Assembly (NCBI RefSeq): GCF_000378185.1
Contig: NZ_KB899388.1
Coordinates: 1-64,000, forward strand
Length of the DNA: 64,000 nt
Reading direction: 5' to 3'
Source of the DNA: Salinimonas chungwhensis DSM 16280
GTDB taxonomy: Bacteria; Pseudomonadota; Gammaproteobacteria; Enterobacterales; Alteromonadaceae
Positions 27,248 to 38,118 of this stretch are shown here, in pieces; the stretch's first letter is position 1, and every line of letters begins with the position of its first letter. The notes below the pieces were generated by a model. That model was given only the letters and a program-made list of their open reading frames with translations. It had not been told where the DNA came from and did no database searches. The translations under genes were made by a program, and so were the position numbers.

Positions 27248-29121
27248 GGCAACCGATTAATAAGTATTTTTGCACCGTGAACTGACGGGTGATTGTCATC
27301 AAAATACAGCGCTTTACCCGCTTTTACAGCGTAGCATTCGGCGCCACTACATAGCGCATCTGTCGGACGAATCATCCTGACGTTGTCCGGGTAATCGGTG
27401 CTGTTCAAGTGCTGCAAAATCACTTTATTTCTTTTGTTATAATAAGCCATTGTTGTGCCTTGCAGCGTGTCGGTATGGTTGGCAAATAAATAGCCTTTAG
27501 CCACCAGAAGAGGGGCTGACCTGGCTATTTCTGGCACCGGATACATGATAATAACCTGTTTTTTATGGCGGGCCAGTTTTTCCACCGCCGCATCAAATGA
27601 ACGAAGAATACGACTGGTTCGCTCCGGGTTTTCTTCTGGCGGCACCTGCGGATAATCAGGGCCATGGTCGCCGTACAACGACCATGAATACCGATGATTG
27701 ATAAGCACACTGGTAATCCGCTCATCATTGATAATATTATCGACCGCTTCCTTATACCAGCGGGTACAGCGACTGGTGCCGTTTTCCTGCAACAGTGATG
27801 GCGCACAGCCTGAAAACGTATAATGCTTGATCCCCTGCTCCAGCGGTTCTAGCCGCTGTGCCAGAGCAAAGGCCAGCTCTACGCTGTGACTGTCACCAAA
27901 TACTGCCCAGGTAACATTGTCGTTTTCGTATTCACAGGCCTCATCTGGTGCCACATATTCATCAATATGACAGTTGTCCCGGTATGGGCTGGCGGTCATA
28001 GAAGCCATCAACGTCTGAATGTCTTCAGAAAAGCGACCCTTTACTCCGTGCTGACCGACTATTGCTGAGCTTGCAATCACCACAAAACCAGCGATCCACA
28101 CCGGCTTGGCTCGCCAGGCATGGGTAAGATCTGTTATACGTGCCCAGCGTATATTTTCAATAAAGCGGTAACTGAGAAAGCCTAACAATATCGACAAGAG
28201 GATACCCGGTATCCACCAATACTGAAGATCATACCGATAACCAAAAACAACCAGCGGCCAGTGCCACAGATAAATAGAATAAGACCACCTACCCAAAGGC
28301 TGAAACAGCCTGTTATTGGTAAGTTTACTGTCCTGCACACCCGCCATAATAACCAGGCAGGTACCTACAACGGGCAAAAGCGCCCATATTCCCGGCCATG
28401 GGCTGTGCTCATCAACCATGATGTATGCGATTGCTATAAACGCGCTTCCCGTCCAGGCCACCCACCTAGCGCGGGCCAGGGTTAGTGAAACAGGAAACAG
28501 ACACACCAGCCCGCCAGCCAGTAGCTCCCATGCCCTGGTAGTTAAAAGGTAATACGAAGCGCTGGGCCAGACTGACGAAGTGATACCGCTGAAAAGTAGT
28601 CCTGCCACAGTCAGCAGCAAAACAGCCGGCCGCATTGCCTGTTGCCCGGCTATCCGCTTAAGGGCAAGCAAAATAAGGGGATACAGCAGATAGAACTGCC
28701 ATTCTACGGCCAGTGACCAGGTGTGCAACAGCCACTTTTCGTGCGAAGCGGCATCAAAATATCCGGCTTCCTGCCAGTACAAGATATTAGACACAAACGC
28801 GATACTTGAAGCGGCATGCTTACCCAGTTGGGCATACTCGGCGGGAAATAGAATAAACCAGCCAGATAACAAGACTGTTATGCATAGCAGCGCCAGCGCC
28901 GGAACAATGCGGTTCGCTCTGGCGATGTAAAACTTTACCAGATTAAACGAAGACTGCTCGAAGCCGCGAAAAATGATGCTGGTCATCAAAAAGCCGGAGA
29001 TCACGAAAAACACGTCTACCCCGGCAAAACCACCGGGTAACCAGGCTGGCTTAAAGTGAAAAATAACTACGGCAATAACCGCAATTGCCCGCAGGCCATT
29101 AATATCATAACGGAAGTTCAA
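27217..29121 (-). CDS. OafA/YrhL acyltransferase with C-terminal SGNH domain
   Basis: A 634-residue inner-membrane O-acyltransferase. The N-terminal acyltransferase-3 domain begins RYDINGLRAIAVIAVVIFHF, with the conserved R-x10-H arrangement, and has about ten transmembrane segments up to residue 370. The remaining 260 residues form a periplasmic SGNH hydrolase-like domain with the block I Ser in WAVFGDSHSVELA and the catalytic Asp/His in FDDNHPSVHGA. Such fusions acetylate O-antigen, peptidoglycan or exopolysaccharide. No glycan biosynthesis cluster is adjacent. A single long gene, not interrupted. Confidence 0.93.
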   Translation of the reverse strand: MNFRYDINGLRAIAVIAVVIFHFKPAWLPGGFAGVDVFFVISGFLMTSIIFRGFEQSSFNLVKFYIARANRIVPALALLCITVLLSGWFILFPAEYAQLGKHAASSIAFVSNILYWQEAGYFDAASHEKWLLHTWSLAVEWQFYLLYPLILLALKRIAGQQAMRPAVLLLTVAGLLFSGITSSVWPSASYYLLTTRAWELLAGGLVCLFPVSLTLARARWVAWTGSAFIAIAYIMVDEHSPWPGIWALLPVVGTCLVIMAGVQDSKLTNNRLFQPLGRWSYSIYLWHWPLVVFGYRYDLQYWWIPGILLSILLGFLSYRFIENIRWARITDLTHAWRAKPVWIAGFVVIASSAIVGQHGVKGRFSEDIQTLMASMTASPYRDNCHIDEYVAPDEACEYENDNVTWAVFGDSHSVELAFALAQRLEPLEQGIKHYTFSGCAPSLLQENGTSRCTRWYKEAVDNIINDERITSVLINHRYSWSLYGDHGPDYPQVPPEENPERTSRILRSFDAAVEKLARHKKQVIIMYPVPEIARSAPLLVAKGYLFANHTDTLQGTTMAYYNKRNKVILQHLNSTDYPDNVRMIRPTDALCSGAECYAVKAGKALYFDDNHPSVHGAKILINRLPYRWLKSPGL

Positions 29122-29232
29122 GAAGCGGGTTACCCTTATGTGTGCCCGGGGAATGGATAATCAGCCAGGCAGTAATTCGTTATTCCAGATACTGGCAGCA
29201 TCCCGCGCAGGTTCACCCCGGGGGATGCTTTA

Positions 29233-30444
29233 TCATGATGAGGCTGCTGAGTCAGCCGGTAACAATACATTCCGGCCCACCCGCGTGCCAAGTGCGGCTT
29301 GCAGCAAACTGAAAATCACACAAACCCATAAGGCCAGTTGCCATTGCCCCAGATAATCGTAAATGGCGCCCAGGGCGAACGGCCCGGCCGCTGCCACACA
29401 GTAACCCAGGGTCTGGGCAGCACTGGATAAGGATGCAGCCTGATCGCCTGTGCGAGCGCGCAAACCTAAAAATGATAAGGCCAGAATAAAGTTCGCCCCG
29501 ATACCAAAGCCTAATAACGCGGCCCATAAATAGGCCAGCGAAGGAAGTATCATTATGCCCGCAAAACCAGCCAGATTTACGGCTGTCATACTCGCACTCA
29601 AAGCGCGCTGGTCCCGCAAGCGCGCCATTGCCGGTACAATAATAAGACCAGGCAAGGCGCCGGCAAACTGAAAGACGCCGTGAATAGAGCCAGCCTCTGC
29701 GTCACTGAACCCAGCTTCTCCCACGACAGCAGGCAGCCAGCTGACGACGGAATAATACAAAAAAGAGTTACAGGCAAAAAAGCCACACACCTGCCACGTC
29801 AGCCAGGCCCTGAAAATTGACTTTGGCGGCTTGTGGGCGGTCGTCGGGGCCGGTTTACGTCTGCCCCTCAACTGAGTGAGCCAGAGCAAAGCGGAAACCA
29901 CTGGCATGATGAGCATGGCCAGTAAAGCGACCTGCCAATTGCCCCAGTCTGCTTCCGCCAACGGAATAACCAGTGCAGACCAGGTAGCTGCCATAATCCC
30001 CATCGCCAGTACATACGCCGAGGTCAACAATGCAATATGATTGGGAAAACGCGATTTAACGACACCTGGCAGCAATACATTGCCGGCTGCGATACCTGTC
30101 CCAATCAAAACCGTGCCAAAAAACAGCCACCCGAGGCCGCCCAGAGAACGTATTGCAATTCCTGCGCCTATAAACACCAGCGCGGCAAGTAACAGGCGCT
30201 CCATGCCATAGCGCCGGGACAACGCCGGAATCGTTGGGGAAACAACCATAAAAACCAATAATGGCAGTGTGATCATTAGTCCGGCTGTACTGGCACTTAT
30301 GCTCAGACTTTGCTGTAAATCATTCAGTAAAGGAGCAACACCAGTAAACGGCGCGCGCAAATTTGCTGCGACCATCATGATGGCGAAAAATAAAAAGACA
30401 GGAAAGCCCGAAGTCAGTGCTGAAGAGTTCCGCGAAGAGTCCAT
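29233..30444 (-). CDS. MFS transporter, CynX/NimT family
   Basis: A 403-residue twelve-helix transporter of the cyanate/nitroimidazole branch. The opening MVAANLRAPFTGVAPLLNDL and the loop PALSRRYGMERLL are typical of CynX-like proteins; the region LGFGIGANFILALSFLGLR (residues about 300-320) is also conserved. Substrate is unknown; relatives export or import small anions and xenobiotics. It stands alone between the OafA-like gene and the GH3 terminator. Confidence 0.88.
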   Translation of the reverse strand: MDSSRNSSALTSGFPVFLFFAIMMVAANLRAPFTGVAPLLNDLQQSLSISASTAGLMITLPLLVFMVVSPTIPALSRRYGMERLLLAALVFIGAGIAIRSLGGLGWLFFGTVLIGTGIAAGNVLLPGVVKSRFPNHIALLTSAYVLAMGIMAATWSALVIPLAEADWGNWQVALLAMLIMPVVSALLWLTQLRGRRKPAPTTAHKPPKSIFRAWLTWQVCGFFACNSFLYYSVVSWLPAVVGEAGFSDAEAGSIHGVFQFAGALPGLIIVPAMARLRDQRALSASMTAVNLAGFAGIMILPSLAYLWAALLGFGIGANFILALSFLGLRARTGDQAASLSSAAQTLGYCVAAAGPFALGAIYDYLGQWQLALWVCVIFSLLQAALGTRVGRNVLLPADSAASS

Positions 30445-30544
30445 AGCGCCTTAGTAGGAAATTAAACAAGCGCTGTATTCTACGGATATCTATAATCCAT
30501 GCATCTGTTATTCGTTAAAAAGCCTGTACAACAGGATTCAGAGA

Positions 30545-30574
30545 CAAAAAAGCTCCGCCAAAGCGAAGCTTTTT
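30545..30574 (-). terminator. terminator after the GH3 gene
   Basis: On the minus strand AAGCTTCGC and GCGGAGCTT form a stem (one mismatch) around TTTG, followed by six T. It lies 20 bases after the GH3 stop. Confidence 0.85.
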
Positions 30575-30593
30575 AACAGACTTTAGCTGCTGC

Positions 30594-33140
30594 CTATTCC
30601 GGGCATGATAAAGATTGTTCTGTTGTCGGCTCAATACGAATATTTGACACTTTCAGCGTAACCGGCGCGCTGGCCTCAAATCCAATGACCGAGAACACCT
30701 GATCAAATGCAACACCGGCTTCTTTAAAGCACCGGGTTGGGATAGTCACAGTCTGCCAATCAGTGGTTTGTTCAGCAAAATCCTGCAACGGGAGAGTACC
30801 GCCACACTGCTCACCGCACATCATGTTGATATCAATCTTTGCACTGGCCTCAGCTAACTGCACATCCATCTGTACTGCTGCACTTTTATCAAGGTAATCT
30901 CTCAAATCTTCCGGGAACTGGGCGGCAAAGCGCACATTGGCGTTATCCAGGAACGTCAGCTCAAGCGTGTCTTCCTGGACATTTCTGTCGGTAGTGCGAA
31001 CCTTCGCGCCAGGTGTTGATAATGTGTTGCTGGTCATCACATGCTGCCCCTGGTCATCGATAACTTCCAGATGCCATGGCTTCTGAATGTTCCGAACAAA
31101 CACAGGATGGGCGAGTACCAGATTCTCGTCGGCGCCGGCTTCTTCTGACAGAGGCTCATCCAGCGGGTCATCCTCGTCATACGTCAGACCATAACCATAA
31201 GCGAACTGAGCCGTCTGACCGTCACCACGGTTGACAATTTGCGTGGGATTAGCAGGCCAGGAAAAAGACAATTTGCCCTGCATTGGATAGTTAATATCAC
31301 CATTGGTATCGGTAAATAGCACATCCGCCACACCCTGACCTTCTGATCCAGGCAACCAGGCTACTACGAATGCATCACTGGCATTAATTTCAGGGTTCGT
31401 CCACAACGGACGTCCGGTAATAAAGACAGAAACCACCGGAATTCCCTGCGACTGCAGCTTACGAAGCAGAGCAACATCAGACTTTTCACCACGCTGATAT
31501 TCCAGGTTAGAAAGATCGCCATTACCTTCTGCGTATGGGTTTTCGCCAAACACGACTACCGCCACATCAGGTTTTTGCTCAAAGCTGCCATCTTCAGATA
31601 GCGTAGCTGAACCGCCGGCTGCGGCCACCGCTTGCTCAATGCCGGCATAAATAGACGTAGCGCCCGGGAAGTCGCTGTTTTGATTACCAGTTCCCTGCCA
31701 GGTGATCGTCCAGCCGCCGGATTGTTTTCCGATGTTATCGGCCGCATCGCCAGCCACCAGCACATTCATATCTGGCGCAAGCGGTAGCAGATTATCCTGG
31801 TTTTTAAGCATAACAAGTGATTTGCGTACCGCCTCGCGGGCTACTGCACGATGTTCATCAGCGCCAAGCACGTCTTTCTTCGCTGACAACAAACGCTTTG
31901 CCGGGGACGGTAAGTCAAACAGGCCGACCCGTACTTTGACCCGCAAAACACGACGGACTGCGTCATTTAATCGCGCCATCGGAATAACGCCATTTTTCAC
32001 CTGATCAATGGTATTTTCGAAAAGCGGCTTCCAGGCGCCAGTAGGCACCATGTAAACATCCAGACCTGCGTTAATGGCGTCAGGACAACTTTCGTTGGTA
32101 CAGCCTTCAATCTGACCGTGACCATTCCAGTCACCGACAACAAAACCGTCGAATCCCATTTTTTCTTTAAGCACATTGGTCAGCAGGTATTTGCTGCCGT
32201 GTATTTTCTTTCCGTGCCAGCTGTTAAAGGAGGCCATCACCGACTGGGCACCAGCATTGAGACCGTGAACATAGCCCTGGGCGTGAATGCGATACAAGGT
32301 TTCCTCATCAACCAGGTTATTGCCCTGATCATCACCGCCTTCGGTACCGCCATCGCCGACAAAATGTTTGACGGTAGAAATAACATGAGACTCATCGATG
32401 TTGCCATCACTGATGTCACCCTGTAGGCCACTTACAATCGCCCGGGCATACTGCCCAACAACGTCGGGATCCTCGGAATAAGATTCATAGGTCCGTCCCC
32501 AACGATCATCACGGGCGGTTGCCACGGTGGGCGCAAAAATCCAGTCGATGCCGGTGGCTCGCACCTCTTTGGCGGTCACTGTGGCAATTTGTTTCACCAG
32601 GTCCGGGTCACGCATTGCGCCCAGGCCTATATTGTGCGGAAACAGGGTCGCGCCGATAACATTGTTGTGCCCGTGAACCGCATCGGTTCCCCACATCGTG
32701 GGGATACTGCTGCCATCTAGTGAGTCATCGACAGAGGCTTCATACATCTTGTCAGCCAGAGCGACCCAGTCACTCAACGTCGCCTGTTTATTACCATCAG
32801 GAAAAGAGCCGCCGCCATTAAGGTATGACCCAAATCCATATTTGCGCATGTCCTGGATTGTCACATCGCGTATTTCTGGCTGCATAATCTGAGCAACTTT
32901 CTGCTCCAGGGTCATCTCTGCCAACAAGCTTTCTACCCGCGACTCTACCTCATCACTGTTTTCGGTTTCGTAGGTAATTTGTGGCCAGTAGTCCGGTACC
33001 GTGGTATCGGCAGCCGGCGGCATGGTGGTTGATGTTGAAGCTGTTTGCTCGGCTGGCGCGTCCGCCTTATGTTGCTGACACCCGCTAATTAAAAGCGCCG
33101 CTGCAATCAGACTCAGCGATTGTTTGAATACAGGCTTCAT
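30594..33140 (-). CDS. GH3 beta-glucosidase / exo-beta-glucanase lipoprotein
   Basis: An exported 848-residue glycoside hydrolase of family 3 that removes glucose from beta-1,3 and/or beta-1,4 glucans. A lipoprotein signal ends at LLISGC, with lipidated Cys21. The catalytic domain has the conserved WGTDAVHG and KHFVGDGG, and the nucleophile Asp337 in [11 protein letters not shown]; the second GH3 sandwich domain carries [17 protein letters not shown]-terminal carbohydrate-binding-like domain of about 180 residues follows, as in ExoP-type enzymes. I chose the ATG at 33138-33140, with AAGGAG before it. Its start overlaps the upstream transporter stop (ATGA), showing a two-gene operon. Confidence 0.94.
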   Translation of the reverse strand: MKPVFKQSLSLIAAALLISGCQQHKADAPAEQTASTSTTMPPAADTTVPDYWPQITYETENSDEVESRVESLLAEMTLEQKVAQIMQPEIRDVTIQDMRKYGFGSYLNGGGSFPDGNKQATLSDWVALADKMYEASVDDSLDGSSIPTMWGTDAVHGHNNVIGATLFPHNIGLGAMRDPDLVKQIATVTAKEVRATGIDWIFAPTVATARDDRWGRTYESYSEDPDVVGQYARAIVSGLQGDISDGNIDESHVISTVKHFVGDGGTEGGDDQGNNLVDEETLYRIHAQGYVHGLNAGAQSVMASFNSWHGKKIHGSKYLLTNVLKEKMGFDGFVVGDWNGHGQIEGCTNESCPDAINAGLDVYMVPTGAWKPLFENTIDQVKNGVIPMARLNDAVRRVLRVKVRVGLFDLPSPAKRLLSAKKDVLGADEHRAVAREAVRKSLVMLKNQDNLLPLAPDMNVLVAGDAADNIGKQSGGWTITWQGTGNQNSDFPGATSIYAGIEQAVAAAGGSATLSEDGSFEQKPDVAVVVFGENPYAEGNGDLSNLEYQRGEKSDVALLRKLQSQGIPVVSVFITGRPLWTNPEINASDAFVVAWLPGSEGQGVADVLFTDTNGDINYPMQGKLSFSWPANPTQIVNRGDGQTAQFAYGYGLTYDEDDPLDEPLSEEAGADENLVLAHPVFVRNIQKPWHLEVIDDQGQHVMTSNTLSTPGAKVRTTDRNVQEDTLELTFLDNANVRFAAQFPEDLRDYLDKSAAVQMDVQLAEASAKIDINMMCGEQCGGTLPLQDFAEQTTDWQTVTIPTRCFKEAGVAFDQVFSVIGFEASAPVTLKVSNIRIEPTTEQSLSCPE

Positions 33141-34384
33141 TGATATGTCTCCTTGGTGGTTGCCGGCACCGACCCTATTACGCCGTAAAAAGCGATATAG
33201 ATATAACAAATAACCGGAAGTAAAAACGATAACTGCAGACCAAATGCATCAGCCAAAGCGCCTTGCAACAACGGCACTATAGCGCCGCCCACGATTGCCA
33301 GGCAGAGCATACCCGATCCCTGAGCAGCCTGATTACCCAGCCCTTTAAGAGCGAGGCTGAATATAGTCGGGAACATGATTGAATTACACAGGCCTACCGC
33401 AAGTATTGTCCACATGGCAATACCGCCGTCGCTCATTACCGAGATAATAACCAGCGCGCACGATAACATGCTGTTAAATGCCAGCAGCTTACCCGGGTCG
33501 ATTTTTTGCATTATGACTGCGCCAATAAATCTGCCTACCATGGCGCCTCCCCAATAGTAGGCGATATAAGCAGAAGCTTCCGCTTCACTCATACCCATGA
33601 CATTTTCCAAACCAAGGTAATTAACCAGAAAGCTACCAATGGCCACTTCCGCGCCCACATACATAAACAGGCCAACCACACCCAGAGCAAGATGGCGGTG
33701 TTTCAGTACGGAACTATCTGTTGAGGTCGCCAGCTCCACTTCGTCATGTTGTGGCGTGGGCAACGATATCTTGACCATAATAGCGGCCATAATCGCCAGT
33801 ATTGCTGCCAGCGCCAGATAGGGCAAAACAACAGAATCAGCCTGAACCTGGGGCTCGATTGCATCATGAGATGAAAACAGCAACATGCCGCCAATGATAG
33901 GCGCAACCGTTGTACCTAATGAATTAAATCCCTGCGTCATGGTCAGGCGACTGGACGCAGTGTCTGGATCCCCCATTACCGTCACCAATGGATTCGCTGC
34001 CACCTGCAGAATCGTTACCCCTGAGGCCAGCACAAACAGTGATGCCAGAAACATCCAGTATTGGGTAAGATAAGCCGATGGAATGAACATCACACAACCT
34101 ACCGCGGCAGTGACCAGGCCGTAACCGATACCTTTTTGGTAGCCCACTCTACTTACCAGCTTACCGGCGGGCAAAGAAACCAGAAAATAAGCGCCGAAAA
34201 AGCAGAACTGAACCAGCATTGCTTTGGTGTAGCTTAGCGCAAACAGCGACTTCAAATGAGGAATGAGAATATCGTTCATGGCGGTGATAAAACCCCACAT
34301 GAAAAATAACGACGTTAGCGCCCACAATGCAAATTGTGAGTTTGATGGTCGTTGAGACGCGGTCGCCTGCGATGAATGACTCAT
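33137..34384 (-). CDS. sugar MFS transporter (GluP/FucP family)
   Basis: A 415-residue transporter with twelve predicted helices, of the glucose/galactose/fucose:H+ symporter family. Signature parts are [20 protein letters not shown] at the first helix and [18 protein letters not shown] in the second. The start ATG 34382-34384 (MSHSSQAT) is preceded by AAGG; an upstream in-frame start adds 19 residues and would place it past the likely leader. It probably imports glucose released by the co-transcribed GH3 lipoprotein. The promoter at 34486-34513 overlaps a LacI-type operator. Confidence 0.92.
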   Translation of the reverse strand: MSHSSQATASQRPSNSQFALWALTSLFFMWGFITAMNDILIPHLKSLFALSYTKAMLVQFCFFGAYFLVSLPAGKLVSRVGYQKGIGYGLVTAAVGCVMFIPSAYLTQYWMFLASLFVLASGVTILQVAANPLVTVMGDPDTASSRLTMTQGFNSLGTTVAPIIGGMLLFSSHDAIEPQVQADSVVLPYLALAAILAIMAAIMVKISLPTPQHDEVELATSTDSSVLKHRHLALGVVGLFMYVGAEVAIGSFLVNYLGLENVMGMSEAEASAYIAYYWGGAMVGRFIGAVIMQKIDPGKLLAFNSMLSCALVIISVMSDGGIAMWTILAVGLCNSIMFPTIFSLALKGLGNQAAQGSGMLCLAIVGGAIVPLLQGALADAFGLQLSFLLPVICYIYIAFYGVIGSVPATTKETYQ

Positions 34385-34485
34385 ACAACAAACCTTATAG
34401 TTAGGTAGAAAGTGCTGATATGGCAAAAACTTAGGTAGCAAACCCGGTTTTCACCAACCCTTCACTTGTTAATAGCTTGTTGGGC

Positions 34486-34513
34486 AGTATAGAGTTACGG
34501 GTATAAAATGCAA
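34486..34513 (-). promoter_or_regulatory. sigma-70 promoter of the transporter-GH3 operon
   Basis: On the minus strand: -35 TTGCAT (34508-34513), 16 bases, -10 TATACT (34486-34491). The operator at 34509-34522 covers the -35 box, so a bound LacI-type protein would block RNA polymerase. Confidence 0.65.
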
Positions 34514-34522
34514 GCGCTTACA
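34509..34522. promoter_or_regulatory. LacI-family operator 1
   Basis: TGCAAGCGCTTACA: a 14-bp palindrome with one mismatch, centred on AAGCGCTT, the core recognised by many LacI-family regulators. Confidence 0.75.
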
Positions 34523-34775
34523 TTTTAATTCAATACCTACATAAGTAACAATTCAGTCCGTCCGCACACTAAATTTTAACGATGATTTAATGTAAGAGAT
34601 AACGATAAACAGAGATTTTTACTATAGTTAAGCGATGTAAACACACACTGAAACGTACAAATGGCGAACAATTACAGTTTGTTTCTTACACATTTTTTAA
34701 CATTTAGTATCAGTGATTTTTTGATTAACAACTTAAAAACACTTGCATTACAAGTTCGATATTCGTACATTACGC

Positions 34776-34789
34776 TGAAAGCGCTTACA
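34776..34789. promoter_or_regulatory. LacI-family operator 2
   Basis: TGAAAGCGCTTACA, the same core, just downstream of the candidate rightward -10 box. Confidence 0.75.
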
Positions 34790-34806
34790 GTTAGCTATAT
34801 CAATTT

Positions 34807-34820
34807 TGTAAGCGCTTTCT
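34807..34820. promoter_or_regulatory. LacI-family operator 3
   Basis: TGTAAGCGCTTTCT, same core. Its centre is 31 bp from operator 2, about three helical turns. Confidence 0.65.
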
Positions 34821-34922
34821 TTTACCCTTGTCCGCAGACAGTATTGGTGGTGTGTATCGTTACCGAAGCAAATAGCTGGCAAGCGCCCGGGTTGATAGCA
34901 CTTGTTGCAGGTCGCGAAGACC

Positions 34923-34936
34923 TGTAAGCGCTTACA
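34923..34936. promoter_or_regulatory. LacI-family operator 4
   Basis: TGTAAGCGCTTACA, a perfect 14-bp palindrome 36 bp before the receptor start codon. Its position inside the leader suggests a roadblock, or looping with operators 2 and 3. Confidence 0.8.
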
Positions 34937-34972
34937 AAATACGCGGATGTTGATAATAAGGCTGGGAAACAC

Positions 34973-37960
34973 ATGAAAACGACTACATTTAATAAAACGC
35001 GCCTTGCGACCTGTTTGTCGCTGGCGATGGGTGCAATGTTATCGCACCAGGTTGTGGCTCAGGAAGCACAAGCCGACGATCAGGAAATGGAAGCAGGTAA
35101 CTTTGAAGTTATCGAAGTAAGCGGTATTCGCGAAAGTCTGACCAAGTCAATGCTGACGAAAAAAGCAGCATCAGGCGTGGTTGACGCTATCTCTGCTGAG
35201 GACATCGGCAAGTTCCCGGACACTAACCTGGCCGAGTCACTGCAGCGTATCACTGGTGTAGCCATCGACAGAAGCAATGGCGAAGGTAGCCGTATTACCG
35301 TGCGCGGTTTTGGCCCTGACTATAACCTTGTCACACTCAACGGCCGTCAAATGCCGGCGGCTAATATTGAAGCCACCAGTGCTTCTTCATCGCGTTCTTT
35401 TGACTTTGCCAACCTCGCCTCTGAGGGTGTTTCTGCGGTAGAAGTCTACAAAACCAGCCTGGCCTCACAGCCCACCGGTGGTATCGGTTCCACGGTTAAC
35501 CTTGTAACTGCCAAGCCGTTAAGTAATCCAGGTTTGAAGGCCATCGTAGGTGCGAAAGGCGTCATCGATCGTTCCACAGAAACCGGTTCGACCGTTACCC
35601 CTGAGATCTCGGGTATCTTTAGCCAAACATTCAACGATGATACTTTCGGTATTCAGTTAACGGGTGCCTATCAGGATCGTGACGCCGGTGTAAACAGTGC
35701 CGAGACAGGTAATGGCTGGATTCCATTTAGAGGTGACAGTGGTGACTGGAACTCTCTGCCCCGCGATGGAAGTTTTGAAAACTATCCTGGCCCAAATGAT
35801 GTGTATGCCATACCGCAAAACCTGGCCTATAACGTTGATGAGTTCCGTCGAACCCGTGTCAATGGTCAGCTGACATTGCAATATGCACCCACTGATGACT
35901 TAACCACTACACTTGACTACACGTATTCAGAACTGGAAACGCGTACAAAGCGTCAACAGTTATCTACCTGGTTCAATGGTGCTGCCGCTTACGGTGAGTA
36001 CACCGAGGGCACAAACGAAGTTGGCTCAGTAGTCGGCCCGGTTATCTTTGCCGATCGCACAGGCGCTGGCGGAGAACCCGGCAGTGCAGGCGATATCGGT
36101 CTGGGCACCAGCGATTACGCCTCTTACAACGAAAATAAATCGCTTGGGTTTAATGTCGAGTGGTTAGCCACTGATAATTTAACCCTTGAGCTGGATTATC
36201 ACGACTCTCAGGCAGAAGCAGGTCCGCAAGATAATCTGGGCAGCAATAATGTGATCAGCGGCGTGCAGTTTGATCGCGTTCTGACCGAAGTTGATTATTC
36301 TCAAGATTTCCCGGTAATGGATATTACCTACGCAGATGGTGTAGACGGCCTTAACCCCAGCCGCATGCTGACATCAGGTACGTCCTTTCGAAATAGCTAC
36401 ATGAAGTCAGATATCAGTCAGCTTCAGTTTCGTGGAAATTACTACTTTGATACAGGCGTGGTAACCAGTATCGACTTTGGCCTTTCAGGTATAGAAGTAA
36501 CTAACCGGTCGGCCTATTCAGTTGCTCAGCGTGATACATGGGGTGGCTACGGTTCGCCGGAAGAATACCCGGATGACATATTTATCCAGAAAGACTTGCC
36601 GGGTAATTTCGATGATACTTTGGGAAGTAATGGCGAAGATCTTGAACCTTTCTATTACGCATCAAGCATGCAGGATTTCTTAAGTGCAATATCTGCGATT
36701 GCCGTGGCTAATGGCGATAACCTTGGCCCTTGTGGTACTGAGCTTTGCATGGACCCGAACTATCAGGTCGACAGAACCGTTGAAGAAAAACAGTGGGCAG
36801 CTTACGCGCAGGCAAATATGCAATTCGAGATAAGCGACATGCCAGCCTGGCTATCTGTCGGATTGCGCTACGAGGACACTTCGGTTGACTCTACTGCACA
36901 GGTCCCGCGAATCACCGGGCTGGCCTGGGCAGGCGCCAACGAATTTACCGTCCTGGATGAAGGCTATACCAATACCAGTCTTGAAGGCGGTTATGAGCAC
37001 TTACTGCCTTCCGTTGACTTTAAGATGGAGGTTAAAGAGGACTGGTTTGTTCGTGCATCCTATAGCCAAACAATTACCCGACCTGGCTATGGAGACATCC
37101 AGGGTGGCCTGACGGTGAATCAACTTGCCCGCCAGCAGGAAGGAACCGGTACAGCCGGTAACCCAAACTTAGACCCGTTTGAATCGACGAACATCGATTT
37201 AGCCACAGAATATTATTACGGCGAAGGTAGCTATGTGTCCGTCGCTTACTTTGATAAAGAAGTAGAAAACTTTATCGGTCAGGATTCTTATACCGACACA
37301 TTGTTTGATATTGCGACTCCTTTTGGTGGTCCACGTTATCAAGAGGCAGTAGATGCACTGGGTGCAAATGCCGGTAATGATGTTATTCGTCAGTATTTCT
37401 TAGACCAGGGCTATGTTGATGCCAATGGTCAGATTGTTGGTATCGACGGCGAAGATCCATTATTGCCAATTCGCATTAATCAGGCTGTTAATTCAGATGA
37501 AAAGCGTTCAATTGATGGTTGGGAATTTGCTGTACAACATATCTTTGATGACACGGGCTTCGGGGTAATTTTAAACTACACCATGGTTGACGGCGACGTT
37601 GAATATGATAATTACAGCCGAGAAACGCAGTTTGTTCTGCTGGGATTAAGTGATACGGCCAACGCTGTTTTATTCTATGAGAATGAAAAGTGGGAAGCAC
37701 GGGCAGCATGGAACTGGCGTGACAAATTCCTGACTGCTACTGCAGACGGGAATGGCCTGGCCAACCCAATTTACAACGAAGCGTATGACCAGTTGGATGT
37801 GAACGTGCGTTATCAGGTAAACGAAGATTTAGAAGTTTTCGTGGAAGGGATAAATGTAACAGGCGAGTACCAACGTACCCATGGCCGCCATCCAAACATG
37901 TTGATTGGCATCTATGACGTGGAGCCTCGTTATAACATTGGTGCACGTTATATTTTCTAA
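34973..37960 (+). CDS. TonB-dependent outer-membrane receptor
   Basis: A 995-residue receptor that would bring large sugars across the outer membrane using TonB energy. A signal peptide ends near HQVVAQ (residues 1-30). A TonB-box-like segment (FEVIEVSG, about 44-51) precedes the plug domain, with DAISAEDIGKFPDTNLAESL and RITVRGFGPDYNLVTLNG. The remaining 800 residues are the 22-strand barrel, ending in RYNIGARYIF with a terminal Phe as needed for BAM assembly. It is of the large type common in sugar loci of Alteromonas and Caulobacter. The gene context points to beta-glucans or oligoglucosides. A hairpin follows its stop. Confidence 0.95.
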   Translation: MKTTTFNKTRLATCLSLAMGAMLSHQVVAQEAQADDQEMEAGNFEVIEVSGIRESLTKSMLTKKAASGVVDAISAEDIGKFPDTNLAESLQRITGVAIDRSNGEGSRITVRGFGPDYNLVTLNGRQMPAANIEATSASSSRSFDFANLASEGVSAVEVYKTSLASQPTGGIGSTVNLVTAKPLSNPGLKAIVGAKGVIDRSTETGSTVTPEISGIFSQTFNDDTFGIQLTGAYQDRDAGVNSAETGNGWIPFRGDSGDWNSLPRDGSFENYPGPNDVYAIPQNLAYNVDEFRRTRVNGQLTLQYAPTDDLTTTLDYTYSELETRTKRQQLSTWFNGAAAYGEYTEGTNEVGSVVGPVIFADRTGAGGEPGSAGDIGLGTSDYASYNENKSLGFNVEWLATDNLTLELDYHDSQAEAGPQDNLGSNNVISGVQFDRVLTEVDYSQDFPVMDITYADGVDGLNPSRMLTSGTSFRNSYMKSDISQLQFRGNYYFDTGVVTSIDFGLSGIEVTNRSAYSVAQRDTWGGYGSPEEYPDDIFIQKDLPGNFDDTLGSNGEDLEPFYYASSMQDFLSAISAIAVANGDNLGPCGTELCMDPNYQVDRTVEEKQWAAYAQANMQFEISDMPAWLSVGLRYEDTSVDSTAQVPRITGLAWAGANEFTVLDEGYTNTSLEGGYEHLLPSVDFKMEVKEDWFVRASYSQTITRPGYGDIQGGLTVNQLARQQEGTGTAGNPNLDPFESTNIDLATEYYYGEGSYVSVAYFDKEVENFIGQDSYTDTLFDIATPFGGPRYQEAVDALGANAGNDVIRQYFLDQGYVDANGQIVGIDGEDPLLPIRINQAVNSDEKRSIDGWEFAVQHIFDDTGFGVILNYTMVDGDVEYDNYSRETQFVLLGLSDTANAVLFYENEKWEARAAWNWRDKFLTATADGNGLANPIYNEAYDQLDVNVRYQVNEDLEVFVEGINVTGEYQRTHGRHPNMLIGIYDVEPRYNIGARYIF

Positions 37961-37989
37961 AGCTTAGTGCTTAACTTAGCCGGACTTGG

Positions 37990-38026
37990 GAACGCTGTTG
38001 TAGGGATACAGCAGCGTTCTTTTATT
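37990..38026 (+). terminator. terminator or attenuator after the TonB receptor
   Basis: GAACGCTGTTGT and ACAGCAGCGTTC form a 12-bp stem (one wobble) around AGGGAT, followed by TTTTATT. It lies between the receptor and the next gene of the same direction, so it probably lets only part of transcription continue, giving more receptor than enzyme. Confidence 0.75.
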
Positions 38027-38118
38027 AAAGACGGGTAAGGTTTAGCATTTTGATCAACGTTAAACACTTTTCTTTTGATACTATCCGTTCGATATAATGA
38101 CGAAAAAACAGTGGTGAA

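Larger units (their letters stand above)
34385..34972. promoter_or_regulatory. divergent control region of the beta-glucan locus
   Basis: The 588 bp between the sugar transporter and the TonB receptor have no supported gene. They hold four AAGCGCTT-centred palindromes (listed separately) and a promoter on each side. Rightward, TTGCAT (34743-34748), 17 bases, TACATT (34766-34771) is a weak sigma-70 candidate whose start region is covered by two of the operators. The region is AT-rich, with several T runs at 34660-34740. Confidence 0.7.
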
